Of a stretch of DNA of 64,000 nucleotides, positions 41,130-50,609 are shown in pieces; the first letter of the stretch is position 1, and each line of letters opens with the position of its first letter. Origin of the DNA: Streptomyces althioticus (lineage in GTDB: Bacteria; Actinomycetota; Actinomycetes; Streptomycetales; Streptomycetaceae). The position numbers and the translations under genes are program-made. The stretch covers positions 248,001-312,000 of the forward strand of contig BMSW01000002.1 in the NCBI GenBank assembly GCA_014649355.1. Direction: 5' to 3'. The notes below the pieces were generated by a model. That model was not told the origin of the DNA, searched no databases, and was given only the letters and a program-made list of their open reading frames with translations.

Positions 41130-42262
41130 CCAGGAACACACCGCGGGACGGGACGCCGCGCGACGGGCCCGCCGTGGAACGGCTGACTGTCTCCGTGTAC
41201 CGGATCCCCACCGACCTGCCCGGTGGCGACGCCACCCTGACCTGGGACGCGACGACCCTGGTGCTGGTCGAGGTCACCGCGGCGGGCGTGACGGGCCTCG
41301 GCTACACCTACGGTTCCCCCGCCACCGCCGCCGTCGTCGAGCAGACGTTGTCGGATCTTGTCGTGGGGCAGGACGCCTTCGACGTCCCCGCCGCCAACGA
41401 CCGGATGAGCCGGGCTCTGCGCAACGCGGGCAGGCCCGGTGTCGCCGCGGGGTCGGTCTCCGCGGTCGACACCGCCCTGTGGGACCTGAAGGCGCGCCTG
41501 CTGGACCTTCCCCTGGTGCGTCTGCTGGGGGCGGCCCGCGACGAGGTCGCGGTGTACGGCAGCGGCGGCCTCACCACCTACGACGACGCGCAACTGGAGC
41601 GGCAACTGCGCGGCTGGACCGGTCAGGGCATCGACCGCGTGAAGATCAAGGTCGCCGAGTCCTGGGGGCGCGAGGAGGCCCGCGACCTGCAGCGCACCGC
41701 GCTGGCCCGCCGTGTCGTGGGCGACACCGCCGAACTGTATGTCGACGCGAACGGCGGCTACACCCGCAAACAGGCCGTGCGCGTGGCGGCGGCCACAGCC
41801 GGCCTCGGCGTCACCTGGTTGGAGGAGCCCGTCTCCTCCGACGACCTGTCCGGACTGCGCGACGTGCGCCACGCGGTCACCGCCGACGTGGCGGCCGGCG
41901 AGTACGGCTACGATCTGCCCTACTTCGCACGGATGGCGACCGCGGGCGCGGTGGACTGCCTCCAGGCCGACGTCAGCCGCTGCGGCGGTATCACGGTGTG
42001 GCTCCGCGCCGCCGCCGTCGCCGAGGGGCTCGGGCTGCACATCTCCGGCCACTGCGCTCCGAACCTTCATGCGCACGTCGCCGCGGCCGTGCCCAACACC
42101 CGGCACCTGGAGTGGTTCCACGACCATGTACGCATCGAGAACATGCTCTTCCACGGTGTCCTGGACCCGAGCGGCGGCACCGTCGCGCCAGGCGCCTCCG
42201 GCGAGCCGGGGCACGGCGTCACGGTGAACCGGACCGTTGCCGACCGGTACCGCACCGCATGA
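41126..42262 (+). CDS. Enolase-superfamily (mandelate racemase/muconate lactonizing type) enzyme
   Basis: This 378-residue enzyme has the capping domain first, then the barrel. The base KIKVAE (KxK) is near residue 175. The metal ligands are YVDANGGY, WLEEPVSS and AAGEYGYD, and HISGHCAP supplies the catalytic histidine. This set matches MR/MLE-subgroup dehydratases or epimerases acting on sugar acids or related carboxylates. It overlaps the genes on both sides by 4 bases, so it is co-translated with the pyruvate oxidase and the GH15 enzyme. The substrate is unknown. Confidence 0.88.
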   Translation: MTRNTPRDGTPRDGPAVERLTVSVYRIPTDLPGGDATLTWDATTLVLVEVTAAGVTGLGYTYGSPATAAVVEQTLSDLVVGQDAFDVPAANDRMSRALRNAGRPGVAAGSVSAVDTALWDLKARLLDLPLVRLLGAARDEVAVYGSGGLTTYDDAQLERQLRGWTGQGIDRVKIKVAESWGREEARDLQRTALARRVVGDTAELYVDANGGYTRKQAVRVAAATAGLGVTWLEEPVSSDDLSGLRDVRHAVTADVAAGEYGYDLPYFARMATAGAVDCLQADVSRCGGITVWLRAAAVAEGLGLHISGHCAPNLHAHVAAAVPNTRHLEWFHDHVRIENMLFHGVLDPSGGTVAPGASGEPGHGVTVNRTVADRYRTA

Positions 42263-44055
42263 CCGGGCCGGGTACGCGTGACACCGCTGTGTCACGCGTG
42301 GGAGCGGACAGTCCCTGGACACTGCGCGACTACGCCCTGATCGCGGACGGGGAGCGCGGGGCGCTCATCGATCCACGGGGAGGCGTCGCCTGGCTGTGCG
42401 CACCCGCCTGGCACAGCGGCGCCGTCTTCAGCGGTCTCCTGGGCGGTCCCGGACGGTTCCGTGTCCGTCCCGCCGACCGATGGAACGTGTGGGGCGGCTA
42501 CTACGAGGACGGCACGCTCATCCGCGTCAGCCGGTGGGTCACCGCCGACGGGATCGTCTCGTGCCGGGAGGCCCTGGCGGCGCCGGCCGACACCGGACGC
42601 GCGGTGCTGCTCCGGCAGATCCGCGCGGTCCGGGGTGACGCTGTCGTCGACATCGACCTGGACGTGCGCGCCGACTACGGACAGCAGCCCATGACACAGG
42701 TGCGGCAGGAAAGCGGCACCTGGTGGGGACGCTCCGGGGCGCTGTACACGAGGCTCGCCGGGGCCGGGGAAGCCCGTCCCGGCCCGGACGGTGAACTGCA
42801 CGCCCGGCTGCGTCTGCCGGAGGGCGGGACCCGCGACCTGGTCCTGGAACTCGCCACGGAGCGGGACGACTCTCCTCTCGACCCGCGACGCCTGTGGAAC
42901 GCCACCGAACGGTGGTGGAAGCAGGCCGTGCCGGACTGCTCGGACACCGCCGCTCCCCGCGACACCCGCATGGCGTACGCGGTTCTGAACGGACTGACCA
43001 GTTCCACAGGGGGCATGGTCGCCGCGGCCACCACCTCACTGCCCGAACGCGCCGACACCGGCCGTGACTACGACTACCGCTACGCCTGGATCCGCGACCA
43101 GTGCTACGCGGGCATCGCCGTGGCCGCCCACGGCCCGCACCCGTTGCTGGACCGCGCGGTGCGCTTCGTCGCCGACCGTCTCCTCGAGGACGGTGAGCGG
43201 CTGCGTCCCGCCTACACGGTGGACGGAAAGCCGCTGCCACCCGAACGTGACCTTCCGTTCGTCGGCTACCCGGGCGGCAAGGACTGGACCGGCAACCGCG
43301 CGAGGCGACAGTTCCAGCTCGACGTCTTCGGGGAAGCCCTCCGGCTGTTCGCCGCCGCAGCCCGCCACGGCGCCCTGACCACCAGGGCGGCTGAAGCCGC
43401 CGACGTGGCCGCGCGCGCCATCTCGGCACGCTGGGCGCAGGCGGACGCCGGTCTGTGGGAGCTGGAACCGCGCTGGTGGACCCATTCCCGGCTGTGCTGT
43501 GTCGTCGGCCTGCGCGACGCGGCCCGGGAGCTGCGCACACCCGCATCGGCGAACTGGGCGGAACTGGCCGATCACCTACTGGACGCCACCCGGTCGCGCT
43601 GTCTCCATCCGGACGGCCACTGGCAGCGCGCCGACGACGACCCCGGGCCTGAAGCGGCCCTTCTGCTGCCGTTGGCCCGTGGCGCGGTGCCGCCCACGGA
43701 CCCCAGCTTCCGCCTCACTCGGGCTCAGGTCGTGCGCGGACTGGCCCAGGACGGCTACGTCTATCGCTTCCGGCACGGGGACGAGCCGCTGGGCGACGCC
43801 GAGGGCGCCTTTCTGCTGTGCGGCTTCACCATGGCGCTGGCGGCGCACGCCCAGGGCCTGCACACCGACGCGGCGCGGTGGTTCGAGCGGACCCGTTCGG
43901 CGTGCGGGCCCACCGGGCTGTTCGCCGAGGAGTACGACGTGGCTCAGCGCCAGCTGCGGGGCAACCTGCCTCAGGGGTTCGTCCACGCGCTGCTGCTGGA
44001 GTGCTCGGCCCGGTTCGGCAAGGCCCCGGAAGCGGGGTCGTCGGCCGGCTGGTGA
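42259..44055 (+). CDS. Glycoside hydrolase family 15 (glucoamylase/trehalase-like)
   Basis: The 598-residue protein has the bacterial GH15 layout: an N-terminal beta-sandwich (LRDYALIADGERGALIDPRG) and an (alpha/alpha)6 barrel. RYAWIRDQCYAG (about 275), PPERDLPFVGYPGGKDWTGN and FQLDVFGEALRLF carry the substrate-binding and acid residues. LFAEEYDVAQRQLRGNLPQG carries the probable base glutamate. There is no signal peptide, so it acts inside the cell, perhaps on maltodextrin, isomaltose or trehalose. It is the last gene of the coupled operon. Confidence 0.88.
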   Translation: MTGPGTRDTAVSRVGADSPWTLRDYALIADGERGALIDPRGGVAWLCAPAWHSGAVFSGLLGGPGRFRVRPADRWNVWGGYYEDGTLIRVSRWVTADGIVSCREALAAPADTGRAVLLRQIRAVRGDAVVDIDLDVRADYGQQPMTQVRQESGTWWGRSGALYTRLAGAGEARPGPDGELHARLRLPEGGTRDLVLELATERDDSPLDPRRLWNATERWWKQAVPDCSDTAAPRDTRMAYAVLNGLTSSTGGMVAAATTSLPERADTGRDYDYRYAWIRDQCYAGIAVAAHGPHPLLDRAVRFVADRLLEDGERLRPAYTVDGKPLPPERDLPFVGYPGGKDWTGNRARRQFQLDVFGEALRLFAAAARHGALTTRAAEAADVAARAISARWAQADAGLWELEPRWWTHSRLCCVVGLRDAARELRTPASANWAELADHLLDATRSRCLHPDGHWQRADDDPGPEAALLLPLARGAVPPTDPSFRLTRAQVVRGLAQDGYVYRFRHGDEPLGDAEGAFLLCGFTMALAAHAQGLHTDAARWFERTRSACGPTGLFAEEYDVAQRQLRGNLPQGFVHALLLECSARFGKAPEAGSSAGW

Positions 44056-44101
44056 GTGTCGTGACGGCGCATCCCCTTCTTCGGGACGCCGCACGGTCCC
44101 T

Positions 44102-46267
44102 TCAGGGAGCCGCACGGCGGGCGCGGACACGTCGGGCTGCGACCGCCGCGGCGAGCAAGGCCGCGCACACGCCGGCCGGCGGCAGCAGTGCGCGTCGGCT
44201 CGGAGGGGCGGGCCGGTCCGCCGCGGGCCTTCTCCCGTGCAGAGCGGCCTGGAGGAGCTCTGCGAGGTGCAGCGGCGTATGCCCGACACCGGCCTGGTCG
44301 ACCTGAGTGCGGCAGCTGAAGCCGTCGGCGAGAACCACGGTCGAGTCGTCCGCCTGCCGTACGGCGGGCAGGAGCCCCGCCTCGGCGCAGGCCATGGACA
44401 CGTCGTAATGGCCCTTCTCGAAACCGAAGTCGCCGGCCAGCCCGCAGCATCCTGCGTCCAGGACGTCGGCGTCGACCCCGGCCCGCTCGAGGATCTCACG
44501 GTCGGCGTCGAACCCCATGACGGCGTACTGGTGACAGTGGCGCTGGACGACCGCCCGGACGTCGGCCCGGGGTGGCCGCCACCCGTCGGCACGCTCGACG
44601 AGGAGTTCGGCGAGCGTCCTGGTCTGGGCACGCAGCCGCTCGACCTCCGGGTCCTCGGGCAGCAGCTCCACCGCGTCCGCGCGGAAGACAGCGGTGCAGC
44701 TCGGTTCCAGCCCCACGACGGGGGTGCCCCGGCGCAGATCCTCGCGGAGCACGTCGAGGGTGTGCCGCAGAACCCTTTCCGCGACGCGCAACTGGCCCGT
44801 GGAGATCCACGTCAGCCCGCAGCAGACCGCGCGATCGGGCACCTTGACCCGGAATCCGGCCGCCTCCAGGACCTCGACGGCGGCGCGGCCGACGGCTGGA
44901 TGGAAGTGGTCGGTGAACGTGTCGGGCCAGACCACGACCTCGCCGCGGTGCCCGTCCCCGCGCGGGCCGCCACGCTCACGCCACCAGTCGGTGAAGCGCC
45001 GCTCGGCGAAGACCGGCACGTCGCGCTCCTGGGCCACACCGGCCAGCGCCTTCGCCGCCCGCGCCACCGAGGGCACGGAGGTGAGGGCGTTGACGGTGCG
45101 GGGCGCGACCGCGACGGCTCGTGCGACGGCGGGAAGCCAGCCCATCGAGTAGTGGGCGAGCGGCCGCAACCGGCCCTTGTAGTGGTGGTGCAGGAACTCG
45201 GCCTTGTAGGTGGCCATGTCGACGTTGACCGGGCAGTCCGTCTTGCAGCCCTTGCAAGCGAGACACAGGTCGAGGGCGTCGCGCACCTCGTCGGAGCGCC
45301 AGCCGTCCGTCACCGGTGAGTCGCCGTCGTTGTCGACCATCTCGAACAGCAGACGCGCCCGGCCCCGGGTGGAGTGTTCCTCCTCGCGGGTCGCCCGGTA
45401 ACTGGGACACATCACCCCGCCTTCCGAGGAACGGCACTTGCCCACTCCCACACAGCGGGCCGCGGCCCGGCTGAACCTGCCGTCGTCGTGCGGAAAGGAG
45501 AAGACGGTTTCCGGTTCCCAGGGAAGGTGGTCAGCTCCCAGCCGCAGGTTCTGGTCGAGGCGGTAGGGGAGGACGATCTTCCCGGGATTCATGCGGTTCC
45601 CCGGGTCGAACAGGCCCTTGAGCCGCTCGAAGCCCTCGATCAGCTCCGCCCCGAACATCTTCACCAGCAGTTCGCCCCGGGACTGGCCGTCGCCGTGCTC
45701 CCCCGACAGCGAACCGCCGTAGGCGACGACGAGGTCGGCGGCGCGTTCCACGAACGCCCGCATCCGGGCGATCCCCTCCTCGGACTCCAGGTCGAAGGGG
45801 ATGCGGGTGTGGACACAGCCATGCCCGAAGTGACCGTAGACCGACGGGTGCCCGTAGTCGAAGTCCTCGTACAGGCGCTTGAGGTCGCGCAGGTAGTCAC
45901 CGAGGCGGTGCACGGGGACGGCCGAGTCCTCCCAGCCCTCCCACGTGTCGGGCTCGCCGGGGACGTGCGCGGTCGCGCCCAGCCCGGACTCGCGCACTCT
46001 CCACAGCTCTCCGATGTGCTGCGGGTCCTCGTACCAGGTGTGGTCGACGTCATCGGGCTTCGCGTCGATGAGCGCCCTGGCCCGTTGCTCCACCTCCGCG
46101 CGGGTGTCGCCGTTGAGCTGCACCATCAAGTAGGCGCGCCCGCGGGGCAGTTCTCTCAACGCGTCGGGGTTGAGGTGCTTCTCCTGTTCGAAGTGGACCA
46201 GTTGGTGGTCGACTCCTTCCAGGGCCGCCGGCTCGTGTCGGAGGACGGCGGGAACATGGTCGGCGGC
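44102..46267 (-). CDS. FAD/Fe-S dehydrogenase (GlcD-GlcF/YdiJ type), C-terminal part; out of frame with its N-terminus
   Basis: This frame continues the FAD-oxidase C-terminal domain (ADHVPAVLRHEPAALEGVDH, RMRAFVERAADLVVAYGGSL, SGEHGDGQSRG). It then carries the Fe-S part: CVGVGKCRSSEGGVMCPSY and CLACKGCKTDCPVNVDMATY for the clusters, and the paired cysteine-rich motifs (CCGLTWISTG, CCGLAGDFGFEKGHYD). Such enzymes oxidise D-lactate, glycolate or D-2-hydroxyglutarate and pass electrons to quinone or other carriers. The start given is the frame transition. The C-terminus has a short hydrophobic and Arg-rich tail (GVCAALLAAAVAARRVRARR). The gene is convergent with the GH15 gene. Confidence 0.85.
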   Translation of the reverse strand, partial: AADHVPAVLRHEPAALEGVDHQLVHFEQEKHLNPDALRELPRGRAYLMVQLNGDTRAEVEQRARALIDAKPDDVDHTWYEDPQHIGELWRVRESGLGATAHVPGEPDTWEGWEDSAVPVHRLGDYLRDLKRLYEDFDYGHPSVYGHFGHGCVHTRIPFDLESEEGIARMRAFVERAADLVVAYGGSLSGEHGDGQSRGELLVKMFGAELIEGFERLKGLFDPGNRMNPGKIVLPYRLDQNLRLGADHLPWEPETVFSFPHDDGRFSRAAARCVGVGKCRSSEGGVMCPSYRATREEEHSTRGRARLLFEMVDNDGDSPVTDGWRSDEVRDALDLCLACKGCKTDCPVNVDMATYKAEFLHHHYKGRLRPLAHYSMGWLPAVARAVAVAPRTVNALTSVPSVARAAKALAGVAQERDVPVFAERRFTDWWRERGGPRGDGHRGEVVVWPDTFTDHFHPAVGRAAVEVLEAAGFRVKVPDRAVCCGLTWISTGQLRVAERVLRHTLDVLREDLRRGTPVVGLEPSCTAVFRADAVELLPEDPEVERLRAQTRTLAELLVERADGWRPPRADVRAVVQRHCHQYAVMGFDADREILERAGVDADVLDAGCCGLAGDFGFEKGHYDVSMACAEAGLLPAVRQADDSTVVLADGFSCRTQVDQAGVGHTPLHLAELLQAALHGRRPAADRPAPPSRRALLPPAGVCAALLAAAVAARRVRARRAAP

Positions 46268-47154
46268 AGGCAGATGTCCTCGTAACCGAGGACGACGAGC
46301 GCGCTGTGCCTCGGCACGGGGACGAGTTCGAGTTCCGCGTGCAGGACGGTGACGAGCGTGGACTCGGATCCGGTGAGCAACCCCGCGACGTCGAACCCGT
46401 GCTCGGGCAGGAGCGAGTCGAGGTTGTATCCGGACACCCGGCGCGGGATGTCCGGGTACCGTTCGCGGACGAGGTCGGCGTACCGGTCACGCAGGGCGGC
46501 CATGCCGCGGTACAGCTCCCCCACGCGCCCGCCCGTGGCCGTCAGCCGGCGCAGTTCGCCGTCGTCCGTCCGCCCCACCCACATGCGGACGCCGTCGTAG
46601 GTGAGGATCTCCAGGCGGTGGAGGTTGTCGACGACCTTGCCGTACGCCTGGGCCGTCGACCCGCACGAGTTGTTCCCGATCATCCCGCCGATCGTGCAGT
46701 TCGGGTGGGTGGCCGGCTTCGGCCCGTACATCAGTCCGTGTTCGGCCAGCTGGCGGTTCAGGTCGTCCAGCACGATGCCCGGCTCGACCACGCAGCGACG
46801 GTTCCGCACGTCGACCGAGATCAGTCGGTTGCAGTATTTCGTCCAGTCCAGGACCACGGCGGCGTTGCAGCACTCGCCGGCGAGGCTGGTCCCCCCGCCC
46901 CGCGACAGCAGCGGCGCGCCGTGTCCACGGCACACCGCGACCGCCTCGCGGGCCGCGTCGACCGTGCGGGGGACGACCACCCCGATGGGCACCTGCCGGT
47001 AGTTCGAGGCGTCCGTCGAGTACATGGCCCGGGTGCCCGGGTCGAACCGCACCTCCCCGTCGACCCGGGAGCGCAGGTCCCGCTCGAGAGCTCTCGCGTC
47101 GATCCCCTCCCGTGGGCGCCTGACGACGGGAAGGGGCAGATCGACCGGGTCCAT
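46156..47154 (-). CDS. FAD/Fe-S dehydrogenase (GlcD-GlcF/YdiJ type), N-terminal part; frameshifted
   Basis: From ATG 47154, with GGGGAG 6 bases upstream, this frame encodes the FAD-binding (PCMH) domain: DASNYRQVPIGVVVPRTVDA, LLSRGGGTSLAGECCNAAVV and IGGMIGNNSCGSTAQAYGKV. Homology runs to VVLGYEDIC (codon 295, bases 46272-46270). There the frame is lost, and about 37 unrelated codons follow to a stop. The continuation LAADHVPAVL requires one extra base between 46267 and 46268, completing a CTN codon. Joined, the protein would be about 1,017 residues, normal for a GlcD-GlcF fusion. It is either a sequencing error or an inactivating mutation. Confidence 0.85.
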   Translation of the reverse strand: MDPVDLPLPVVRRPREGIDARALERDLRSRVDGEVRFDPGTRAMYSTDASNYRQVPIGVVVPRTVDAAREAVAVCRGHGAPLLSRGGGTSLAGECCNAAVVLDWTKYCNRLISVDVRNRRCVVEPGIVLDDLNRQLAEHGLMYGPKPATHPNCTIGGMIGNNSCGSTAQAYGKVVDNLHRLEILTYDGVRMWVGRTDDGELRRLTATGGRVGELYRGMAALRDRYADLVRERYPDIPRRVSGYNLDSLLPEHGFDVAGLLTGSESTLVTVLHAELELVPVPRHSALVVLGYEDICLPPTMFPPSSDTSRRPWKESTTNWSTSNRRSTSTPTR

Positions 47155-47333
47155 GAGCAGCTCCCCACTGGGTGACGAGGGTGTGCCGTCGAGCACGGGC
47201 GGGTCCCACGAGGCGCTTCTCCCGTTCACCGGCCACGTGTCCCACCCGTGTATCCGGACCACCGCCCACACGAACCGGGCGCCACCCGTGCCCCGGGAGC
47301 CACGGGCAGACACCGCGGTTCCTTCGGCGTCGG

Positions 47334-48344
47334 TCAGCGGCCCCCGCGTCGGCGCAGCAGCGCGTATCCCGCGCCGGCGAGTCCCGCCGCGGCCGCCGCG
47401 GCCACGGGGTGGCGACTCGCCCAGATCTGCGGGTCGAAGGAGTGGGCCTGTTCGTCGAAGACGCCGTGGGCTCCGTAATCCTTCGTCTCGTCCGCCGGTG
47501 CGAAGAGATTGCCGTGGCCCTCGGGACGCGGATGGGCATCGGTCTGCTGGGCGTCGAAGCCGGTGCGCGCCAGGTAGCGGTCGAGCAGGCCGGGCACGAC
47601 GGCGTTGGCCAGGAGCGTCAGTGTCGTGGACGTTCCGACCCAGTACTCGCGTCGCCGGGGGTGATCGGCGGCGCGGAGCACGGCCGCGGCCGCGACCTCG
47701 GGCTGGTAGATCGGGGGCACCGGCTGGGCGTGGCGGGGCAGATGGGTGCGCAGCCAAGTGAACTGCGGCGTGTTGACGGCCGGCATCTGGACCATGGTGA
47801 CGCGTACCCGGGACCTGTCGTGCAGCAGCTCGCACCGCACGGACTCGGTGAAACCCTGGATGGCGTGCTTGGCGCCGCAGTACGCGCTCTGCAGCGGGAT
47901 GCCCCGGTAGGCGAGCGCGGAGCCCACCTGCACCACCACACCGCTGTCCCGCGGCATCATGCGCTCCAGCGCGGCACGGGTGCCGTGCACGTAGCCGAGA
48001 TACGTCGACCTCGTCGCCTGCAGGAACTCCTCCGGGGAGATGTCGGTGAACCTGCCGAACGCCGCCGTGAAGGCGTTGTTCACCCACACGTCGACCGGCC
48101 CGAGCTCCTCGTCGACACGGCGGGCGGCCTCCTCGACCTGCTCCGCATCCGCCATGTCGGTGACGATGGGCAGCGCCTGACCGCCGGCCGCCCGCACGTC
48201 GGCCGCGGCCGCGTCCAGGCCCGCGCGTCCCCGGGCCAGCAGCGCGACCCTGGCGCCGCGGGCGCCGAACATCGTGGCGGCGGCCCGCCCGATCCCGGCG
48301 CTGGCCCCGGTGACCACCACCGTCTGCCGTGTCCTGTCGTTCAT
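47334..48344 (-). CDS. SDR-family oxidoreductase with C-terminal extension
   Basis: The first 245 residues of this 336-residue protein are a short-chain dehydrogenase. [20 protein letters not shown] is the cofactor site, NNAF replaces the usual NNAG, and [20 protein letters not shown] carries Ser and YxxxK. The rest holds [20 protein letters not shown] and a hydrophobic tail ([19 protein letters not shown]) with RRRGGR. This layout is common in actinobacterial SDRs and suggests membrane association. GGAGG sits 4 bases before ATG 48344. The substrate is unknown. It lies 179 bases upstream of the dehydrogenase gene on the same strand. Confidence 0.88.
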   Translation of the reverse strand: MNDRTRQTVVVTGASAGIGRAAATMFGARGARVALLARGRAGLDAAAADVRAAGGQALPIVTDMADAEQVEEAARRVDEELGPVDVWVNNAFTAAFGRFTDISPEEFLQATRSTYLGYVHGTRAALERMMPRDSGVVVQVGSALAYRGIPLQSAYCGAKHAIQGFTESVRCELLHDRSRVRVTMVQMPAVNTPQFTWLRTHLPRHAQPVPPIYQPEVAAAAVLRAADHPRRREYWVGTSTTLTLLANAVVPGLLDRYLARTGFDAQQTDAHPRPEGHGNLFAPADETKDYGAHGVFDEQAHSFDPQIWASRHPVAAAAAAGLAGAGYALLRRRGGR

Positions 48345-48553
48345 CGGTCCTCCACTGTGGTCGGACGCACGGTGTCCCTCTCGCGTACGCCGTATCGGCG
48401 GAACGAAACCCCGGCACGCCCGGGGCGGGCACACGACACCGCGCAGGGAGGCTCGAGGAGGCGGGCGCCGTCCGCCCGCCCGGGCCGGAGGTCCGCGCGT
48501 CCGCCGTGCGGCGGCATACTCGTACCTCCGTCGACGAGAAGGAGATCATCGCC

Positions 48554-49063
48554 GTGACGAGCGACAGCCGGGTCGGACCGCCTCTGTTCGGCAGCGAGCG
48601 TGAGACGCTGCGCGCCTTCCTCGACTACCACCGGGCGACGCTCGCCATGAAGTGCGAGGGACTGAGCGACGAGGAGCTGCGGAAGCGGTCGATGCCGCCG
48701 TCCACGCTGTCGCTGCTCGGGCTGGTACGGCACATGGCCGAGGTGGAACGCGCCTGGTTCCGGCGGGTGTTCCAGGACCACGACGCGCCCATGGTCTGGT
48801 CGGACACGGTCGACTTCCAGGCCGCGTACGACGCCGACGCGTCGACCCGGCGGGAGGCGTTCACGGCGTGGGAGGCGGAGGTCGAGAACTCGCGCCGGGT
48901 CGAGCGGGAGGCGCCCTCCCTCGACCAGGCCGGGCACCAGCCGAGGTGGGGCGAGGACGTGTCGCTGCGGACGGTGATGCTGCACGTCCTGCTGGAGTAC
49001 GCCCGCCACAACGGTCACGCCGACTTCCTGCGCGAGGGCGTCGACGGGGCCGTGGGCGCCTGA
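48554..49063 (+). CDS. DinB-like (DUF664) metal-binding protein
   Basis: This 169-residue four-helix protein has the DinB/DUF664 pattern: LRAFLDYHRATLAMKCEGLS, then LLGLVRHMAEVERAWFRRVF and LRTVMLHVLLEYARHNGHAD. The three histidines in DYHR, RHMAEVE and ARHNGHAD form the metal site. Relatives include mycothiol-dependent enzymes, which would suit an actinomycete. The GTG at 48554 has AAGGAG 9 bases upstream. It is convergent with the permease gene. Confidence 0.87.
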   Translation: MTSDSRVGPPLFGSERETLRAFLDYHRATLAMKCEGLSDEELRKRSMPPSTLSLLGLVRHMAEVERAWFRRVFQDHDAPMVWSDTVDFQAAYDADASTRREAFTAWEAEVENSRRVEREAPSLDQAGHQPRWGEDVSLRTVMLHVLLEYARHNGHADFLREGVDGAVGA

Positions 49064-49078
49064 GGGCCGTGGCCCTCG

Positions 49079-50470
49079 TCAGCCGGGCCGGGAGGCGTCC
49101 GCTTCCGCGCGCTTCTCCTCGCCCTCGTTCGTCCTCCGCGAGCGCCGTGCCACGCTGATCGCCGCCAGCACCGCGCCGACCGCCACGATCGTCAGGCCGC
49201 GCAGCCACACCGCGGCCTCGATCTGCGTGGCGAGCAGGACGCACGACGCGATGCCCAGCACCGGCAGGACGACCGGCGTGCGGAAGTGGTCGGTCTCCCC
49301 CGGGTCGCGGCGCAGCACGAGGACCGCGGTGTTGACCAGGAGGAAGACGATGAGGAGCAGCAGGACCAGGGTGGACGCGAGGGTGGCGACGCTGCCGGTG
49401 AGGGCGAGGAGCATCGCGAGCCCGGTGGTGACCGCGATGGCGGCCCACGGGGTGCGGCGGCCGGGCAGCACCTTGGTCAGGGCGCCGGGCAGGAGGCCGT
49501 CCTTCGCCATGCCGTAGGCGAGGCGGGAGGACATGATGCCGGTGAGCAGGGCGCCGTTGGCCACGGCGACGAGCGCGATGGCGCTGAACAGCTTGGGCGG
49601 CACACCGCCCGCCTCCTTCACCACCTCCAGCAGCGGTCCGCTGGAGCCGGCCAGCTGGGCGGTCGGCACGGCGGCGGACGCGGCCAGGCCGACCAGTACG
49701 TACACGGCGCCGGCGGTGGCGAGCGCGCCGAACAGGGCGCGCGGGTAGGAGCGGCGCGGGTTCCGGGTCTCCTCGGCGACGTTCACCGAGGTCTCGAACC
49801 CGACGAAGGAGTAGTACGCCAGCACGGAGCCGCTGAGCACGGCGGCCGCCGCGCCCTTCTCCGGCGTGCCGAGGTCGGTGAGGCGTCCGAGGTCGCCGTC
49901 GCCGCGCAGCAGCAGCCACGCGCCGAGCACGACGACGACGGCCAGGCCGCCGACCTCGACGACGGTGGCGACGACGTTGGCGCGGGTGGACTCCTTGATG
50001 CCGCGGGCGTTGACCAGGGCGAGCAGCGCGAGGAAGACGACGGCGACGAGCGCGACCGGCAGGGTCACGAAGGCCGACAGGTAGTCGCCGCCGAAGCCGC
50101 GGGCGAGGGCCGCGACAGAGACGATGCCGGCGGCGAGCATGCAGAAGCCCGCGACGAAGCCGGCGAACGGCCCGAAGGCGCGCGTCGCGTAGTGGGAGGC
50201 GCCGCCGGCCCGCGGGTACTTCGTCGCCAGTTCGGCGTACGAGGCGGCGGTCAGCAGCGCCAGCAGCAGGGCGACCACGAGCGGCACCCACACCGCTCCC
50301 CCGGCGTCGGCGGCGACCTGTCCGACCAGGACGTACACGCCGGCGCCGAGCACGTCGCCCAGGATGAAGAAGTACAGCAGCGGCGTCGTCAGCGCGCGCT
50401 TCAGGGCCGTCGGCTCCTGTGCCGTGCCCTGCGCCCGCGTCCCTGCCTCGTGACCCACTCGTCTTGCCAT
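49079..50470 (-). CDS. APC-family amino-acid permease
   Basis: This is a 463-residue membrane transporter with about 12 segments. LLYFFILGDVLGAGVYVLVG is the glycine-rich first helix of amino acid/polyamine/organocation carriers. SYAELATKYPRAGGASHYAT and YYSFVGFETSVNVAEETRNP are the family loops for substrate binding. The absence of a catalytic partner leaves the substrate unknown; an amino acid is likely. It is divergent from a GNAT gene. I chose ATG 50470; the frame upstream is antisense to that gene. Confidence 0.9.
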   Translation of the reverse strand: MARRVGHEAGTRAQGTAQEPTALKRALTTPLLYFFILGDVLGAGVYVLVGQVAADAGGAVWVPLVVALLLALLTAASYAELATKYPRAGGASHYATRAFGPFAGFVAGFCMLAAGIVSVAALARGFGGDYLSAFVTLPVALVAVVFLALLALVNARGIKESTRANVVATVVEVGGLAVVVVLGAWLLLRGDGDLGRLTDLGTPEKGAAAAVLSGSVLAYYSFVGFETSVNVAEETRNPRRSYPRALFGALATAGAVYVLVGLAASAAVPTAQLAGSSGPLLEVVKEAGGVPPKLFSAIALVAVANGALLTGIMSSRLAYGMAKDGLLPGALTKVLPGRRTPWAAIAVTTGLAMLLALTGSVATLASTLVLLLLIVFLLVNTAVLVLRRDPGETDHFRTPVVLPVLGIASCVLLATQIEAAVWLRGLTIVAVGAVLAAISVARRSRRTNEGEEKRAEADASRPG

Positions 50471-50609
50471 ACCGCACCGTGTCCCCCGTCGCGGCGAAAA
50501 CACGCTCGTCCGTGTGGCGGGGCGGGGATGGCCCGCGTCACACCGTCGCGGGGCGTGGGAGCGGGGGTGGGCCGGTAAGGTCGCGTGCGGGCCGAGCGGG
50601 GAGGGCGCC

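Noticed and set aside
44056..44101. Terminator between the GH15 and dehydrogenase genes
   Set aside because: The short gap has only weak pairing (GACGGCGC/GACGCCGC) that is not convincing as a hairpin.
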